DNA of 64,000 nucleotides, taken from NCBI RefSeq assembly GCF_000213975.1, contig NZ_GL892076.1:1377337-1441336 (forward strand), written 5' to 3'. The translations under genes and the position numbers were made by a program. Of this stretch, positions 33,601 through 42,112 are shown piece after piece. Positions within the stretch are counted from its first letter, which is position 1. Each line of letters begins with the position of its first letter. This stretch comes from Centipeda periodontii DSM 2778. GTDB taxonomy: Bacteria > Bacillota > Negativicutes > Selenomonadales > Selenomonadaceae. The notes under the pieces are model-generated. The model ran no database searches and was not told the origin of the DNA. It was given only the letters and a program-made list of their open reading frames with translations.

Positions 33601-36600
33601 GGGGCGCACTCGAAGTGTCGAACGCGGAGCAGCCCAACCGGCTCGTTCTGATGCAGAATACGGCGTGGATCTCGCTCGGCGGCTATACGGGCGCAAAGAG
33701 CGTAAGCAATTCCGATGATACGACGGAGTTCAACATCGACACGGAGAACCATACGAGTTCGAGTCAGCGCATCGTCTCCGAGAGCTATAAGTATCGTCTG
33801 CAGGACACTCCTGTGACACCGTCGTTCGATCCGAGCAGTGTCTACGGCGGTATTTCGAAGGTCGCCAACTCGACGCGCGAGAACGACATCACCGTAGCGA
33901 GCGGCAGCCATACGAATGCCTACGGCGGGTATACGGACGTTCCTCTGACCGGCACGGGTACGACGAAGTCGGACAGGGACAACAGCTATAACAACAAGAT
34001 TACCCTCTCCGGCGGCAGCGTTACGAATACCATCTATGGCGGCTATACGTGGGCACCGACGGGTACGACGACGAACAACACGGTCAACATCACGGGCGGC
34101 GCTGCGGCGAACGTCGTCGGCGCGTACTCTGCGGGCAGTGCAACGGCGAACAAGGTGAACGTTACGGGCGGCAGCGTGACGAATGTCACGGGCTCGATCT
34201 CCACGGGCGGCGCAGCCTCGGACAATGAGATCACGCTTGGCACGGGGGCTGTCGTTACGGGATATGTCATGGGTGGCTTGGGTGCAACCGCAACGAACAA
34301 CAACAAGGTCACGCTGGAAGGCAATACCACGGTCACGGGCATCCTCAGCGGCGCTAATATGGTCGGTACGGGCAACACGCTGACGGTCAAGGGAAACAAC
34401 ACTGCGGGCAATATCACAATGTTCCAGAAGGTGAAGTTTGACCTCGACAGCGCATCGACTCCTGCCAATGCAATGCTTGCCCTCACGGGCGGTTCCACCG
34501 CTATCGACTGGACAGCGCTTGAGGCAATCGGCACGGCGACGGGAGCACGCACGCTTCTGTCGAACACGAGCGGCTTCGGTATCTCCGGATACACGACCGA
34601 CGGAACCTTTGTATCCGAGACGGACGAGCACGAATATTTCATCGATACCGACACGCATACGGCTACCGGCGCAACGAAGATCAACCTGGACGACTATCAG
34701 TTCAAGAACGCCAATGTCACCACTCTGGCAGATCCGAATGATACGTGGGCAGGGCGCTCCAAGCGCGGCAACACGACGCAGGACAATACGCTGACCATAA
34801 CGGGCGGCACGGGAACGAACGCCTACGGCGGCTGGACGTCGACCGGTTCCACCACGACACCGCATGCGGATAGATTTGACAGCAAGAACAACACGGTGAA
34901 CCTGAACGGCGGCTCGATCACGAATGTCTACGGCGGCTACACCACCTCGGCGGGCGGCAAGGCGACGGGCAATACCGTCAATGTCGCGGGCGGCACGGCA
35001 ACGAATGTTGTGGGTGGTGAGTCCATCGGCGATGCGACGAAGAACACGGTCAACGTGAGAAGCGGCAACGTGACGAATGTCACGGGCGGCGTGTCCACGG
35101 GCGCAGCCTCGGATAACACGATCAACCTCGGTTCCGTATACATTGCGGGCAATGTCCTCGGCGGTCAGGGTACCGTAACGAACGACAATAAGGTCAACGT
35201 GGAAGGAACGACCGTAGCCGGCAGCATTACGGCGGGATCTACGAGCGGCACGGGGAATAAGCTGACAGTCAAGAGTGCGAACACGGCGGGCAGCATCGCA
35301 GGGTTCAACAAGGTGATCTTTGACACGGACAGCGCAACGACGAATCCAATGCTCACACTGAACGGCGGTACATCTTTCCTTGATTGGCAGACGCTTGAGG
35401 CGACCGGCACATCTGCAGGTCCCATTACGTTGATGCACAACGGTGCGGGGCTCTCGTTCGGCGGCACCTATAACGGCGCACACAGCCGAAGCGATTCGGA
35501 TGATACGACGGAGTTCAACATTGATACGGTAAGCCATACGGCTTCGGACAACGATGTCATCGCCGAGAGCTACAAGTATCGCGGGCAGACAAATCCCGTG
35601 GTGTCACCAGCGTTCGCTCCGGGGAATGTCTACGGCGGCATCTCGAAGGTGGGCAATGCGACCCGTGAAAATGAGATCACCGTGTCGAGTGGTGGCTATA
35701 CGGATGCGTTCGGCGGCTATACGGAAGTTCCCTCGTTTGGTTCCGGCAAGGCACGGTCGTCGGAGAAGGAAAACAGCCACGACAACAAGATCACGATTGC
35801 CGGCGCAAACGTCTCCGGCACGGTCTACGGCGGCTATACAACATCGACGACGGGATCGGCGACCAAGAACAAGGTCGAAGTCACGAGCGGTACGGTCAAC
35901 AATATCGTTGGCGGCTACTCTGCGGGCGGCGCAGCCTCGAACAACGAGATTACGCTCAAGGGTGGCGTGACCGTGGGCAGTGTTCTCGGCGGTCAGGGTG
36001 CGACCACAACGGATAACAAGGTCAATCTGGAAGGTGCGACTGTTATCGGTGCCGTTACGGGCGGCTCTGCGGGGGGCACGGGTCATGAACTGACGGTCAG
36101 GAATACAAACGCGGCGGGCAGCCTCGTGGGCTTTGGCAAGCTGAAATTCGATGTCGGCACTGCGGCGACGAATCCGATGCTCACGCTCACGGGCGGTGCA
36201 TCCGCATTTGACTGGCAGACGCTTGAGGCAATCGGCACGACCGCAGGTCCCGTCACACTGATGGAGAACAGTGCAGGTATTTCCTTTGGCGGCACCTATG
36301 ACGGCGCGCACAGCGGAATTGACTCTGCCGATACAACGGAGTTCAATATCGACACCGAGAACCGTACGGCTTCGGACAATAAGGTCATTGCACAGAGCTA
36401 TCAGTATCGCGGACAGACGAACGCCGTGACCTCGATCGGCACGGATGTGTACGGCGGTATCTCGCGGGTTGCCAACGCGACGCGGGAGAACAATATCACC
36501 GTGTCGAGCGGAAGCTACACGAATGCCTACGGCGGCTATACGGACTCTGTTCCGCCGCTGCCCGGCTCGGATGCGAAGGCAAACTCGGCAGAGAAGAACA

Positions 36601-39110
36601 ACAGCCACGATAATACGATCACGATTGCCGGCGCAAACGTCTCCGGCACCGTCTACGGCGGCTACACGAACGCGGCGGCGGGCACGGCGACAAAGAACAC
36701 GGTCAATGTGACGAGCGGCACGGTCGCCAACGTGGTCGGCGGTTCCTCTGCGGCGGGCGCTGCCTCTGACAACACGATTAATCTCGGTGCCGTGACCGTC
36801 ACGGGCAATGTCACTGGCGGTGAGGGTACTGCCACGAATGACAACAAGGTCAATGTGGAAGGCACAACCGTAAACGGCGTGATCTCCGGCGGCAGCAATG
36901 CCACCTCGGGCAATACGCTGACGGTGAAGGGCACAAACAGCGCCGGCAATATCACGGCGTTCCAGCACGTGAACTTCGATGCCTCCACGGCGAATGCGGG
37001 AACTTCGATGCTCACGTTCACGGGCGGCGCAAATGCGCTCGACTGGCAGACGCTGGATGCGACCGGCACATCGACGACCCCGATCACGCTGATGGAGAAC
37101 GGCGCAGGTATTTCCTTCGGCGGCACCTATGACGGTGCGCGCAGCAAGATCAATGGGGACGATACGACCGAGTACAATATCGACACGGAGAATCGTACCG
37201 CATCGGATACGAAGGTCATTGCGCAGAGCTATCAGTACAGAGGCGTGACGGCTCCTGTGACACCGTCGGGTTCGACGGATGTCTACGGCGGCATCTCGAA
37301 GGTGGGCAACGCGACGCGCGAGAACAATATCACCGTGTCGAGCGGCAGCTACACGAATGCCTACGGCGGCTACACGGATGTTCCCCTGTCCGGCACGGAT
37401 GCAAAAGCTCTGTCGGCAGAGAAGAATGACAGCCATGACAACAGTGTCACGATTGATGGCGCTACGGTGGGTACTGTCTACGGCGGCTATGCAACATCGC
37501 CGACGGGCAAGGCGACCAAGAACACGGTCAACATCACAAGCGGCACGGTTGCCAATGCGGTCGGCGGTTATTCCACCGGCGATGCAAAGGAGAACACCGT
37601 CAACGTCAAGTCCAATGTCTCGGGCGACGTGACGGGTTCTGTGTCCACGAGCGGCGCGGCTTCGGCGAACGTCGTAAGCCTTGACAATATCACGGTCGGG
37701 GGCAATGTCACGGGCGGCAGCGGCGCGACGACGGAGGACAACTTCATCCATCTGAACCGTACGATCGTTACGGGCAGCATCACGGGCGGCACGGCTGCGT
37801 CCGGTACGGGCAACACGCTCGTCGTGCATCCCGGCGTATCGAAGGCGCAGAGCCTCGCGGGCATCCAGAACATCAATTTCTTCCTCGATCAGACACATGA
37901 CAAGACGGCTCCGATTCTCGAACTCACCACGACGGGGACGCAGAATCTGCAGGGCGTAGGCATCGGCGTCGGCGTTATCGACGGCGCGCATCCCGCATTC
38001 CGCGTGAGCGAGCAGTTCAGCCTGATCAAGGCGCCCGGCGGCACGATCCAGACCGATCCCACGATTCAGAATACGTCGTCGGCAATGCAGGGCGTATCGC
38101 TCCGCTATGAGTTCGATGTCGCACAGACGGCGACGAACGAGGTCTCTGCCGTTGTCAAGAAGGCAGAGCTGATCGAGCAGACGAAGTCCTTTGTCGAGAC
38201 GCGCGTCGGAGCAACGGCGTTCATCAATCAGGGCGTGGACTTCCTCGTTGCCAACAATATTAAGGCGGCAAAAGACGCCGCTTCTGCCGGAAAGGCGGAT
38301 GAGGCGACTGCACCCAAGGGCTATCAGCTCTGGGCAGGCATCGGCGGCAGCCATATGCACTCTGAGACCGGTTCCTATGTCGATACGAACGGCTTGAATG
38401 TCGGTGTCGGCTGGGCGCGTGAGGAGTCGCTGAAGAATGGAAATGTGGTCTATGGTCCCTTCCTCTCCTACGGCAATGCTAGCTACGACTCCTACCTCAA
38501 CGACAACACACACGGCAGCGGCAAGTTCCGTACATACGGTCTTGGTCTCATGGTGCGTGTTGACAGGAAGGATGGCATGTGGTATGAGGGCTCGCTGCAG
38601 GGCGGTCGCGTGAAGAGTGACTACGACGGCAGCATCTATGCCGGCATCAATTCCTCGTACGATGTCTCAAACACCTACTGGGCAGGTCATTTTGCTGCTG
38701 GCAAGGACATTCAGCTCAAGGAGAATGCGAAGATCACGCCGTACCTGCGTTATTTCTGGTCGCATCAGGGCGATGTGACGGCGCATCTGAATACAGGTGA
38801 GGACTACGACTTCTCCGAGGTCAACTCGCACAGAACGCGCCTCGGCTTCCGCTACACGAAGCAGAGCAATGCAGGCGGTGAGTTCTACACGGGTCTTGCA
38901 TTGGAGTACGAGTTCAGCGGTAATGCGCATGCGTCCTACCAGGGCTATGAGACGCCCAGCCCGAGCCTCAAGGGGGCGAGCGGAATGCTCGAACTTGGCT
39001 ATCGGTTTATGCCCGCAGACGGCAACATGCGCTATGACCTGCGCCTGATGGGATGGCAGGGCAAGCGCCGTGGTCTCAGCGGCGACTTGGGCGTCAAGTG
39101 GATGTTCTAA
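30603..39110 (+). CDS. Giant modular autotransporter adhesin-like protein
   Basis: A 2835-residue outer-membrane protein. A Sec signal peptide ends after ASA (about residue 34). The first approximately 930 residues are short repeats of a TGNxVTVTGGTV-YGG type. From about 966 five long modules of about 275-305 residues follow, each opening with a (I/L)xxFxKVxFD-(T/S)xxxMLTxTGG block and containing TEFNIDTE-T and DVYGGISKVxNATREN-like blocks. A sixth, shorter opening block at about 2416 leads to a helical linker (KKAELIEQTKSFVETRVGA). From about 2573 an autotransporter beta-barrel (YQLWAGIGGSHMHSE...) runs to the terminal Phe. The ATG at 30603 follows GGGAGGA; the open frame extends further upstream without support. 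The passenger probably forms a beta-solenoid used for adhesion; the ligand is unknown. Confidence 0.92.
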   Translation: MSRESQARRLALSVAVALSAGGGALFPVMPHASAADVTGNNVTVNSPSDPLLTAPGISGGEISSYTDAGNVTGNILTLDGVTYNLGGPVHGGVTIGTGNAQGNKLYLQNGADVLGSTLGGTAQSGGNATGNEIHITGATTNARGLYIAGGMTYGPSGDVETNKAVMSDGTAARLYGGLVAGANSTGNATGNIVELSGGTVNNNVAGGTIMGPSANSQGTGNVASNTVTITNGTVNGKTYGGTTQGTGSVTSNTVTVSGTSTILHDVLGGRSQTGDASTNILNFQGATADNLIGGRVAGTNAAGNAATNTVTVTSGTINNDVRGGEIVAPSATGNVSGNIVNINGGTIGGTVTAGHNMGTGKADGNEIHITNGSITGVVTGGHGTHAGEVSGNKVNVTNGTLSDNIIGGFAEDTGTASANKVTITGGTLGGNTIDGGFSVNGAASGNTATVGGISFAGVVTGGRGGAGADTNKVFLKNSAGITGNAYGGRVLSNGNVTGNELTIEASGATVSGVAVGGQNDVAAGDVTDNKAYMNAGSAARLIGGVVNGVSATGKASGNRAEVSGGSSAFIAGALISDTGATGEASDNHAVVSGANAPLGSIYGGITNGSGAAKDNTATISGSITANDVVGGQSVTGNAEGNKASFTQATVTNVRGARITGSGTGSAINNEATIAGGWVTGAAAGAEIQGAATGAVQDNTLTVTGGTVSGDSYGGVTSGTGDAVGNGVVVSGGSTSLNDVYGGSSAGGNAKKNYVTYSEATAVNLTGGRAQSGAGAVSDNKVEMTGGSVTNDVTGGLSYGSGTVEKNEVKISGGMVGGTILGGQNIGTGAASSNIVELTGGTINAAVYGGWANSGVADSNKVTVKKDVTGNIFGGNASGSASGNTVDLVGTVTVSGSVVGGQGSTANNNTVNLGAASVSSAVTGGSGSATGNNTVNMDGSTVGGVITVGSGGGTGNTLTVKGTNSAGNITGFQKVSFDLSTASTTNPMLNITNGWGTSFNWGALEVSNAEQPNRLVLMQNTAWISLGGYTGAKSVSNSDDTTEFNIDTENHTSSSQRIVSESYKYRLQDTPVTPSFDPSSVYGGISKVANSTRENDITVASGSHTNAYGGYTDVPLTGTGTTKSDRDNSYNNKITLSGGSVTNTIYGGYTWAPTGTTTNNTVNITGGAAANVVGAYSAGSATANKVNVTGGSVTNVTGSISTGGAASDNEITLGTGAVVTGYVMGGLGATATNNNKVTLEGNTTVTGILSGANMVGTGNTLTVKGNNTAGNITMFQKVKFDLDSASTPANAMLALTGGSTAIDWTALEAIGTATGARTLLSNTSGFGISGYTTDGTFVSETDEHEYFIDTDTHTATGATKINLDDYQFKNANVTTLADPNDTWAGRSKRGNTTQDNTLTITGGTGTNAYGGWTSTGSTTTPHADRFDSKNNTVNLNGGSITNVYGGYTTSAGGKATGNTVNVAGGTATNVVGGESIGDATKNTVNVRSGNVTNVTGGVSTGAASDNTINLGSVYIAGNVLGGQGTVTNDNKVNVEGTTVAGSITAGSTSGTGNKLTVKSANTAGSIAGFNKVIFDTDSATTNPMLTLNGGTSFLDWQTLEATGTSAGPITLMHNGAGLSFGGTYNGAHSRSDSDDTTEFNIDTVSHTASDNDVIAESYKYRGQTNPVVSPAFAPGNVYGGISKVGNATRENEITVSSGGYTDAFGGYTEVPSFGSGKARSSEKENSHDNKITIAGANVSGTVYGGYTTSTTGSATKNKVEVTSGTVNNIVGGYSAGGAASNNEITLKGGVTVGSVLGGQGATTTDNKVNLEGATVIGAVTGGSAGGTGHELTVRNTNAAGSLVGFGKLKFDVGTAATNPMLTLTGGASAFDWQTLEAIGTTAGPVTLMENSAGISFGGTYDGAHSGIDSADTTEFNIDTENRTASDNKVIAQSYQYRGQTNAVTSIGTDVYGGISRVANATRENNITVSSGSYTNAYGGYTDSVPPLPGSDAKANSAEKNNSHDNTITIAGANVSGTVYGGYTNAAAGTATKNTVNVTSGTVANVVGGSSAAGAASDNTINLGAVTVTGNVTGGEGTATNDNKVNVEGTTVNGVISGGSNATSGNTLTVKGTNSAGNITAFQHVNFDASTANAGTSMLTFTGGANALDWQTLDATGTSTTPITLMENGAGISFGGTYDGARSKINGDDTTEYNIDTENRTASDTKVIAQSYQYRGVTAPVTPSGSTDVYGGISKVGNATRENNITVSSGSYTNAYGGYTDVPLSGTDAKALSAEKNDSHDNSVTIDGATVGTVYGGYATSPTGKATKNTVNITSGTVANAVGGYSTGDAKENTVNVKSNVSGDVTGSVSTSGAASANVVSLDNITVGGNVTGGSGATTEDNFIHLNRTIVTGSITGGTAASGTGNTLVVHPGVSKAQSLAGIQNINFFLDQTHDKTAPILELTTTGTQNLQGVGIGVGVIDGAHPAFRVSEQFSLIKAPGGTIQTDPTIQNTSSAMQGVSLRYEFDVAQTATNEVSAVVKKAELIEQTKSFVETRVGATAFINQGVDFLVANNIKAAKDAASAGKADEATAPKGYQLWAGIGGSHMHSETGSYVDTNGLNVGVGWAREESLKNGNVVYGPFLSYGNASYDSYLNDNTHGSGKFRTYGLGLMVRVDRKDGMWYEGSLQGGRVKSDYDGSIYAGINSSYDVSNTYWAGHFAAGKDIQLKENAKITPYLRYFWSHQGDVTAHLNTGEDYDFSEVNSHRTRLGFRYTKQSNAGGEFYTGLALEYEFSGNAHASYQGYETPSPSLKGASGMLELGYRFMPADGNMRYDLRLMGWQGKRRGLSGDLGVKWMF
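33499..37900 (+). repeat. Tandem long modules within the adhesin gene
   Basis: Opening blocks recur at about 33499, 34411, 35290, 36119, 36948 and 37850, giving periods of about 912, 879, 829, 829 and 902 bases. Modules 3-5 are the most alike, including near-identical DNA stretches. Such arrays can expand or shrink by recombination, changing adhesin length. Confidence 0.85.
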
Positions 39111-39133
39111 AATTTAATAGGTAGATTTCTATC

Positions 39134-39170
39134 GACTCTGCACGGGATTTCCTGTGCAGAGTCTTTTTTT
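39134..39170 (+). terminator. Terminator after the adhesin gene
   Basis: A 10-bp stem GACTCTGCAC/GTGCAGAGTC followed by seven T. Confidence 0.9.
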
Positions 39171-39205
39171 GCAATAAAATAGGGGCTGCACTCCGAGTGC
39201 CCCTA

Positions 39206-39712
39206 TCATAGATATGTGGCTAGGAGGCGTTCAATCTCCGCCGTCAGTTCCGCAATGCTGTGACGGCGGCTGCGCGCACAGTTCTGTGCCTGCTCCGTAC
39301 AGAGGAGGCAGCGGCGCGGGACGGAGCGCGAGAGCTTTGTGCCGTCCGCACTTAGAACGTCCATATCGAAAAGCCGTCCCAGTGGATGCTCCTCCTCAAT
39401 GCGCGTGGCAATCTCCTTGATTGCCTCCGCATCGCCGTCGATGGCAAGCAGTCCCTCATCGCCCGTTGGCGCATGGATTTCTGTCCGCGCCGTGGGGGAC
39501 AGCCCTGCCGCTCCCAGTGCGTCCTCCAATGCAAGGAGTCCCGCATCAAACGCGCGCCGCAGATCGGGCGATGTCTTGACGGGACCCGGGATGTTGAGCG
39601 TGAAGGAGAGGAGGGGGACGGCGTATTTTTCGAGCCATGCAGCTTGACGTGCCGCGCGCTCCTCGCGTGCGGCGAGCATGGCGGCGAGTTCGACAGGAAT
39701 ACCGCTGAACAT
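39206..39712 (-). CDS. citX: Citrate lyase holo-ACP synthase CitX (apo-citrate lyase phosphoribosyl-dephospho-CoA transferase)
   Basis: A 168-residue enzyme that transfers the phosphoribosyl-dephospho-CoA prosthetic group onto the CitD acyl carrier protein. Family features: an N-terminal helix with RxERxARQ, then PLLSFTLNIPGPVKTSP, HPLGRLFDMDVL, SRSVPRRCLLCTEQAQNCARSRRHS. The start at 39712 (MFSGIPVEL) follows AAAGGAGG; the longer frame to 39832 runs into citC. It lies 11 bases downstream of citC. Confidence 0.93.
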   Translation of the reverse strand: MFSGIPVELAAMLAAREERAARQAAWLEKYAVPLLSFTLNIPGPVKTSPDLRRAFDAGLLALEDALGAAGLSPTARTEIHAPTGDEGLLAIDGDAEAIKEIATRIEEEHPLGRLFDMDVLSADGTKLSRSVPRRCLLCTEQAQNCARSRRHSIAELTAEIERLLATYL

Positions 39713-39722
39713 AATGCCTCCT

Positions 39723-40760
39723 TTAGTAGTGGACGACATCTGTCGTCTCTGCAATCTTTTGGCGAATGGCAGCGCTCTCCTCACTTTGGAGGAAGGCGAG
39801 CGTTGCGGGCGGCACGAGGGAGGGAAGGGCATCCATGTCGCCGCACTTTATTGCGCGCCGCACGGTGGAGGCGCTGATCGGCATGCCCGCGTGCTCCTTG
39901 CGCGGGATGATCCTGCACGCAATGCCTGCGCGCGGAAGTTCCTTCAACATCGTTTCGTTGTAGAGGCGTGTGACGCGGCTCGCCTCCTCCGCACCGACGT
40001 AGCGCCGCGTGATGGAGAGTGCCTGTGCGATGCGCGAGAACACGGCGATATCGAGCTGTGCGTGACTCAGGATAACGGTGTCCTCGTCCTTTTGGAAATA
40101 GCTGGGAAAGGTTGCCTGACTGATGATGTAGGGGCCCGTCCGATGATAGACAATGTTTTTGAGATGCGCCGTTCCCTCGCGTATGAGGCGTTCCCGCACA
40201 GAAAAGGGAAAGAGGCTCACATCCTCGCTCACGATAAAGAGATGCAGCCATTCGTTTTCCGCAGCAGCCTGCTCTACGAGATAGAGGTGTCCGAGGGTAA
40301 ACGGATTCGCATTCATCACAACTGCCGCCGTGTTTTTTGCGTTCGCGGGACTTTCGCGCTGCAATGCGCTCAGATAGTCGGAAAATCCCCAGCGGCGATT
40401 TTCGAGAAAGACGATCGTGTCCGAGACACGGGCAATCTCATGGAAGCCGAGGTCGCGGAAGAAGCGGACGGAGCTGCCCTTCGTATAGAGGAAGACAGCG
40501 GCGTTCCCACGCTCCTGCTGCACTGTCATGAGATGGGAGAGGACTTCGTTCAGCAGCCCCTCGCCCTGATGCGCATGGTCGACGGCGAAGCAGCGCAGTG
40601 TGTTCCCACAGCAGCTGCCTGTCGCGATGGGGTTGTAAGCCTCGTCAAGGATGGCGCAGGTGTAGTCGAGGTTTGCGTCCATGCGCAAGTCTTCCTTTTC
40701 GAGTAAGGCACGCACGCGTTCCATGCCCATGCGGTCGGATGGATAAATGGTCGTGATCAT
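39723..40760 (-). CDS. citC: [Citrate (pro-3S)-lyase] ligase
   Basis: A 345-residue enzyme that acetylates the CitD prosthetic group with ATP and acetate, switching citrate lyase on. An N-terminal GNAT-like domain (about 1-130) is followed by a nucleotidyltransferase domain with the (H/N)xGH-type motif NANPFTLGHLYLVE near 152 and ISASTVRRAI near the end. The start at 40760 (MITTIYPSDR) overlaps the LysR stop in ATGA and follows AGGAG. Full length. Confidence 0.95.
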   Translation of the reverse strand: MITTIYPSDRMGMERVRALLEKEDLRMDANLDYTCAILDEAYNPIATGSCCGNTLRCFAVDHAHQGEGLLNEVLSHLMTVQQERGNAAVFLYTKGSSVRFFRDLGFHEIARVSDTIVFLENRRWGFSDYLSALQRESPANAKNTAAVVMNANPFTLGHLYLVEQAAAENEWLHLFIVSEDVSLFPFSVRERLIREGTAHLKNIVYHRTGPYIISQATFPSYFQKDEDTVILSHAQLDIAVFSRIAQALSITRRYVGAEEASRVTRLYNETMLKELPRAGIACRIIPRKEHAGMPISASTVRRAIKCGDMDALPSLVPPATLAFLQSEESAAIRQKIAETTDVVHY

Positions 40761-41623
40761 AGGCTCTCCTTTGTTTCGGCAAGCAGGTCGATAAAGGCGC
40801 GAATCTGCGGCAGGGCGGCGGTCTGTTCCGTGTAGAGGAGATAGGTGGAGCGCACGAGCGGACGCCCGTCTGCAAAGCACATGGGACGGATGCAGCCATC
40901 GAAGTGCGCAAGACAGATCTCGGGCACGATGCCCCAACCGAGTCCCTGCCGCACCATCTCGATGCAGGTAGCGGTGCTGTTCGCAAAGACTTGATTCTTT
41001 GCCGTGGGGATCTTGTGCTCTCTGCGCCAGAGCGCCGTGTCGCGCTCCATCTCCGTGTCCGACTTGCGGATGACCTGCGGCAGTTCGTCCAGCGGCAGAT
41101 GTTCGTGGGCGCGGCAGGTAATGACGCAGATCGGCTCGCGACCCAAGAGCATGCGCGGCCCGTCCCAGTCGGAGTATTCGCCGCGCACAATGACAAGCTC
41201 CATCTGTCCCGCGATGAACATGGAGTAGATCTTCTGGCTGACCTCGATGATCGTCTGTGTATGTACGAGCGGGTAATATTCCTGATAGCGTCGGAGGATG
41301 GGCGGCAGACGGTACATCGCGTAGTTGATCGACACGCCGACACGCAGCGTGCCGGAGATAATGCCCTGCGTATCGTTGAGTTCCTGATTCATCGTGCGAA
41401 GTTCACGCGCGATCGCACTGACGTGGCGCAGCACGATCTCACCCGCCGGCGTGAACTGGATGCCGAGCCGTGAGCGCAGGACAAGGATGATGCCAAGCTC
41501 CTTTTCGAGCTGGCGGATGCGCTTTGACACCGAGGACTGTGTCGTATAGAGTTCCTCGGCTGTGCGCGTGATATTGCTTGTACGGTGCAGCGTCATGAGC
41601 AGCTGGATATCCTGCGTATCCAT
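40757..41623 (-). CDS. LysR-family transcriptional regulator of the citrate lyase locus
   Basis: A 288-residue regulator with an N-terminal winged helix (DIQLLMTLHRTSNITRTAEELYTTQSSVSKRIRQLEKELG) and a C-terminal periplasmic-binding-like effector domain (from about 90). It is coupled to citC through an ATGA overlap and is divergent from citD. It probably senses citrate or a related tri/dicarboxylate and controls both arms; this comes from the context. A T-N11-A palindrome typical of LysR sites lies at 41708-41724. Confidence 0.92.
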   Translation of the reverse strand: MDTQDIQLLMTLHRTSNITRTAEELYTTQSSVSKRIRQLEKELGIILVLRSRLGIQFTPAGEIVLRHVSAIARELRTMNQELNDTQGIISGTLRVGVSINYAMYRLPPILRRYQEYYPLVHTQTIIEVSQKIYSMFIAGQMELVIVRGEYSDWDGPRMLLGREPICVITCRAHEHLPLDELPQVIRKSDTEMERDTALWRREHKIPTAKNQVFANSTATCIEMVRQGLGWGIVPEICLAHFDGCIRPMCFADGRPLVRSTYLLYTEQTAALPQIRAFIDLLAETKESL

Positions 41624-41707
41624 CGGCTTCCACCCCTTTCAAAGAATATGATTCGTTTATTATACCATGACTATCATCGCTTTTACGATTGAAAAACGCA
41701 AGACTGA

Positions 41708-41724
41708 CATTCCTTTTTGGAATG
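41708..41724. promoter_or_regulatory. Candidate LysR-type regulator box
   Basis: A perfect inverted repeat CATTCC-TTTTT-GGAATG containing the T-N11-A core of LysR-family operators. It lies in the 186-base interval between the divergent LysR gene and citD, about 24 bases upstream of the -35 of the citD promoter. Confidence 0.6.
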
Positions 41725-41747
41725 GCATGTGTGGAAAAATGAGTGCA

Positions 41748-41788
41748 TTTACAGAGAATCCCTCTTCCTGTTATTATGGTACCATAAT
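41748..41788 (+). promoter_or_regulatory. citD promoter with an overlapping palindrome
   Basis: -35 TTTACA (41748-41753) and -10 TATTAT (41772-41777), spacing 18 bp. A perfect 16-bp palindrome ATTATGGTACCATAAT (41773-41788) covers the -10 and the start of transcription, a classic repressor position. A related half-site TACCAT recurs near 41661. Confidence 0.55.
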
Positions 41789-41809
41789 TGAAAGTTAGGA
41801 GGAAGCGTT

Positions 41810-42112
41810 ATGCAGATCGAAAAAATGGCGATGGCGGGGACGTTGGAGTCCAGCGATGCGCAAGTCACGGTCGAGCCGGGCACGGGCGGCATCGAGCTTC
41901 ATCTGGAGAGCAGCGTCATGAACCAGTACGGTCGCGCCATTCAAAAGACTGTGCTCGAAACGCTGGAACGCCTCGGCGTTTCGTCCGCGCGTGTGCAGGT
42001 GGTGGACAAGGGCGCACTGGACTGCACGATCCGTGCGCGTGTGGAGTGTGCGGTATTCCGCAGTGCGGGTGTATCGGACAAGAATGTTCCGTGGGGAGGT
42101 GTGATTCAATGA
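41810..42112 (+). CDS. citD: Citrate lyase acyl carrier protein (gamma subunit)
   Basis: A 100-residue ACP subunit that carries the acetyl/citryl thioester. The prosthetic-group attachment segment AGTLESSDAQV places the modified Ser at residue 14, as in the Klebsiella protein. Preceded by TTAGGAGGAAG. It overlaps citE by ATGA. It is modified by CitX and CitG products and acetylated by CitC, all encoded here. Confidence 0.96.
   Translation: MQIEKMAMAGTLESSDAQVTVEPGTGGIELHLESSVMNQYGRAIQKTVLETLERLGVSSARVQVVDKGALDCTIRARVECAVFRSAGVSDKNVPWGGVIQ

Noticed and set aside
30700-37900. CRISPR-like array in the adhesin region
   Set aside because: Repeats are coding, of variable length, in frame and separated by related sequence; there are no unique spacers and no cas genes.
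33591-38513. Very long open frames on the minus strand opposite the adhesin (648 and 969 residues)
   Set aside because: They mirror the repetitive, stop-poor composition of the adhesin, contain Arg-rich low-quality sequence without domains, and lack ribosome-binding sites. The plus-strand frame has a signal peptide and beta-barrel.
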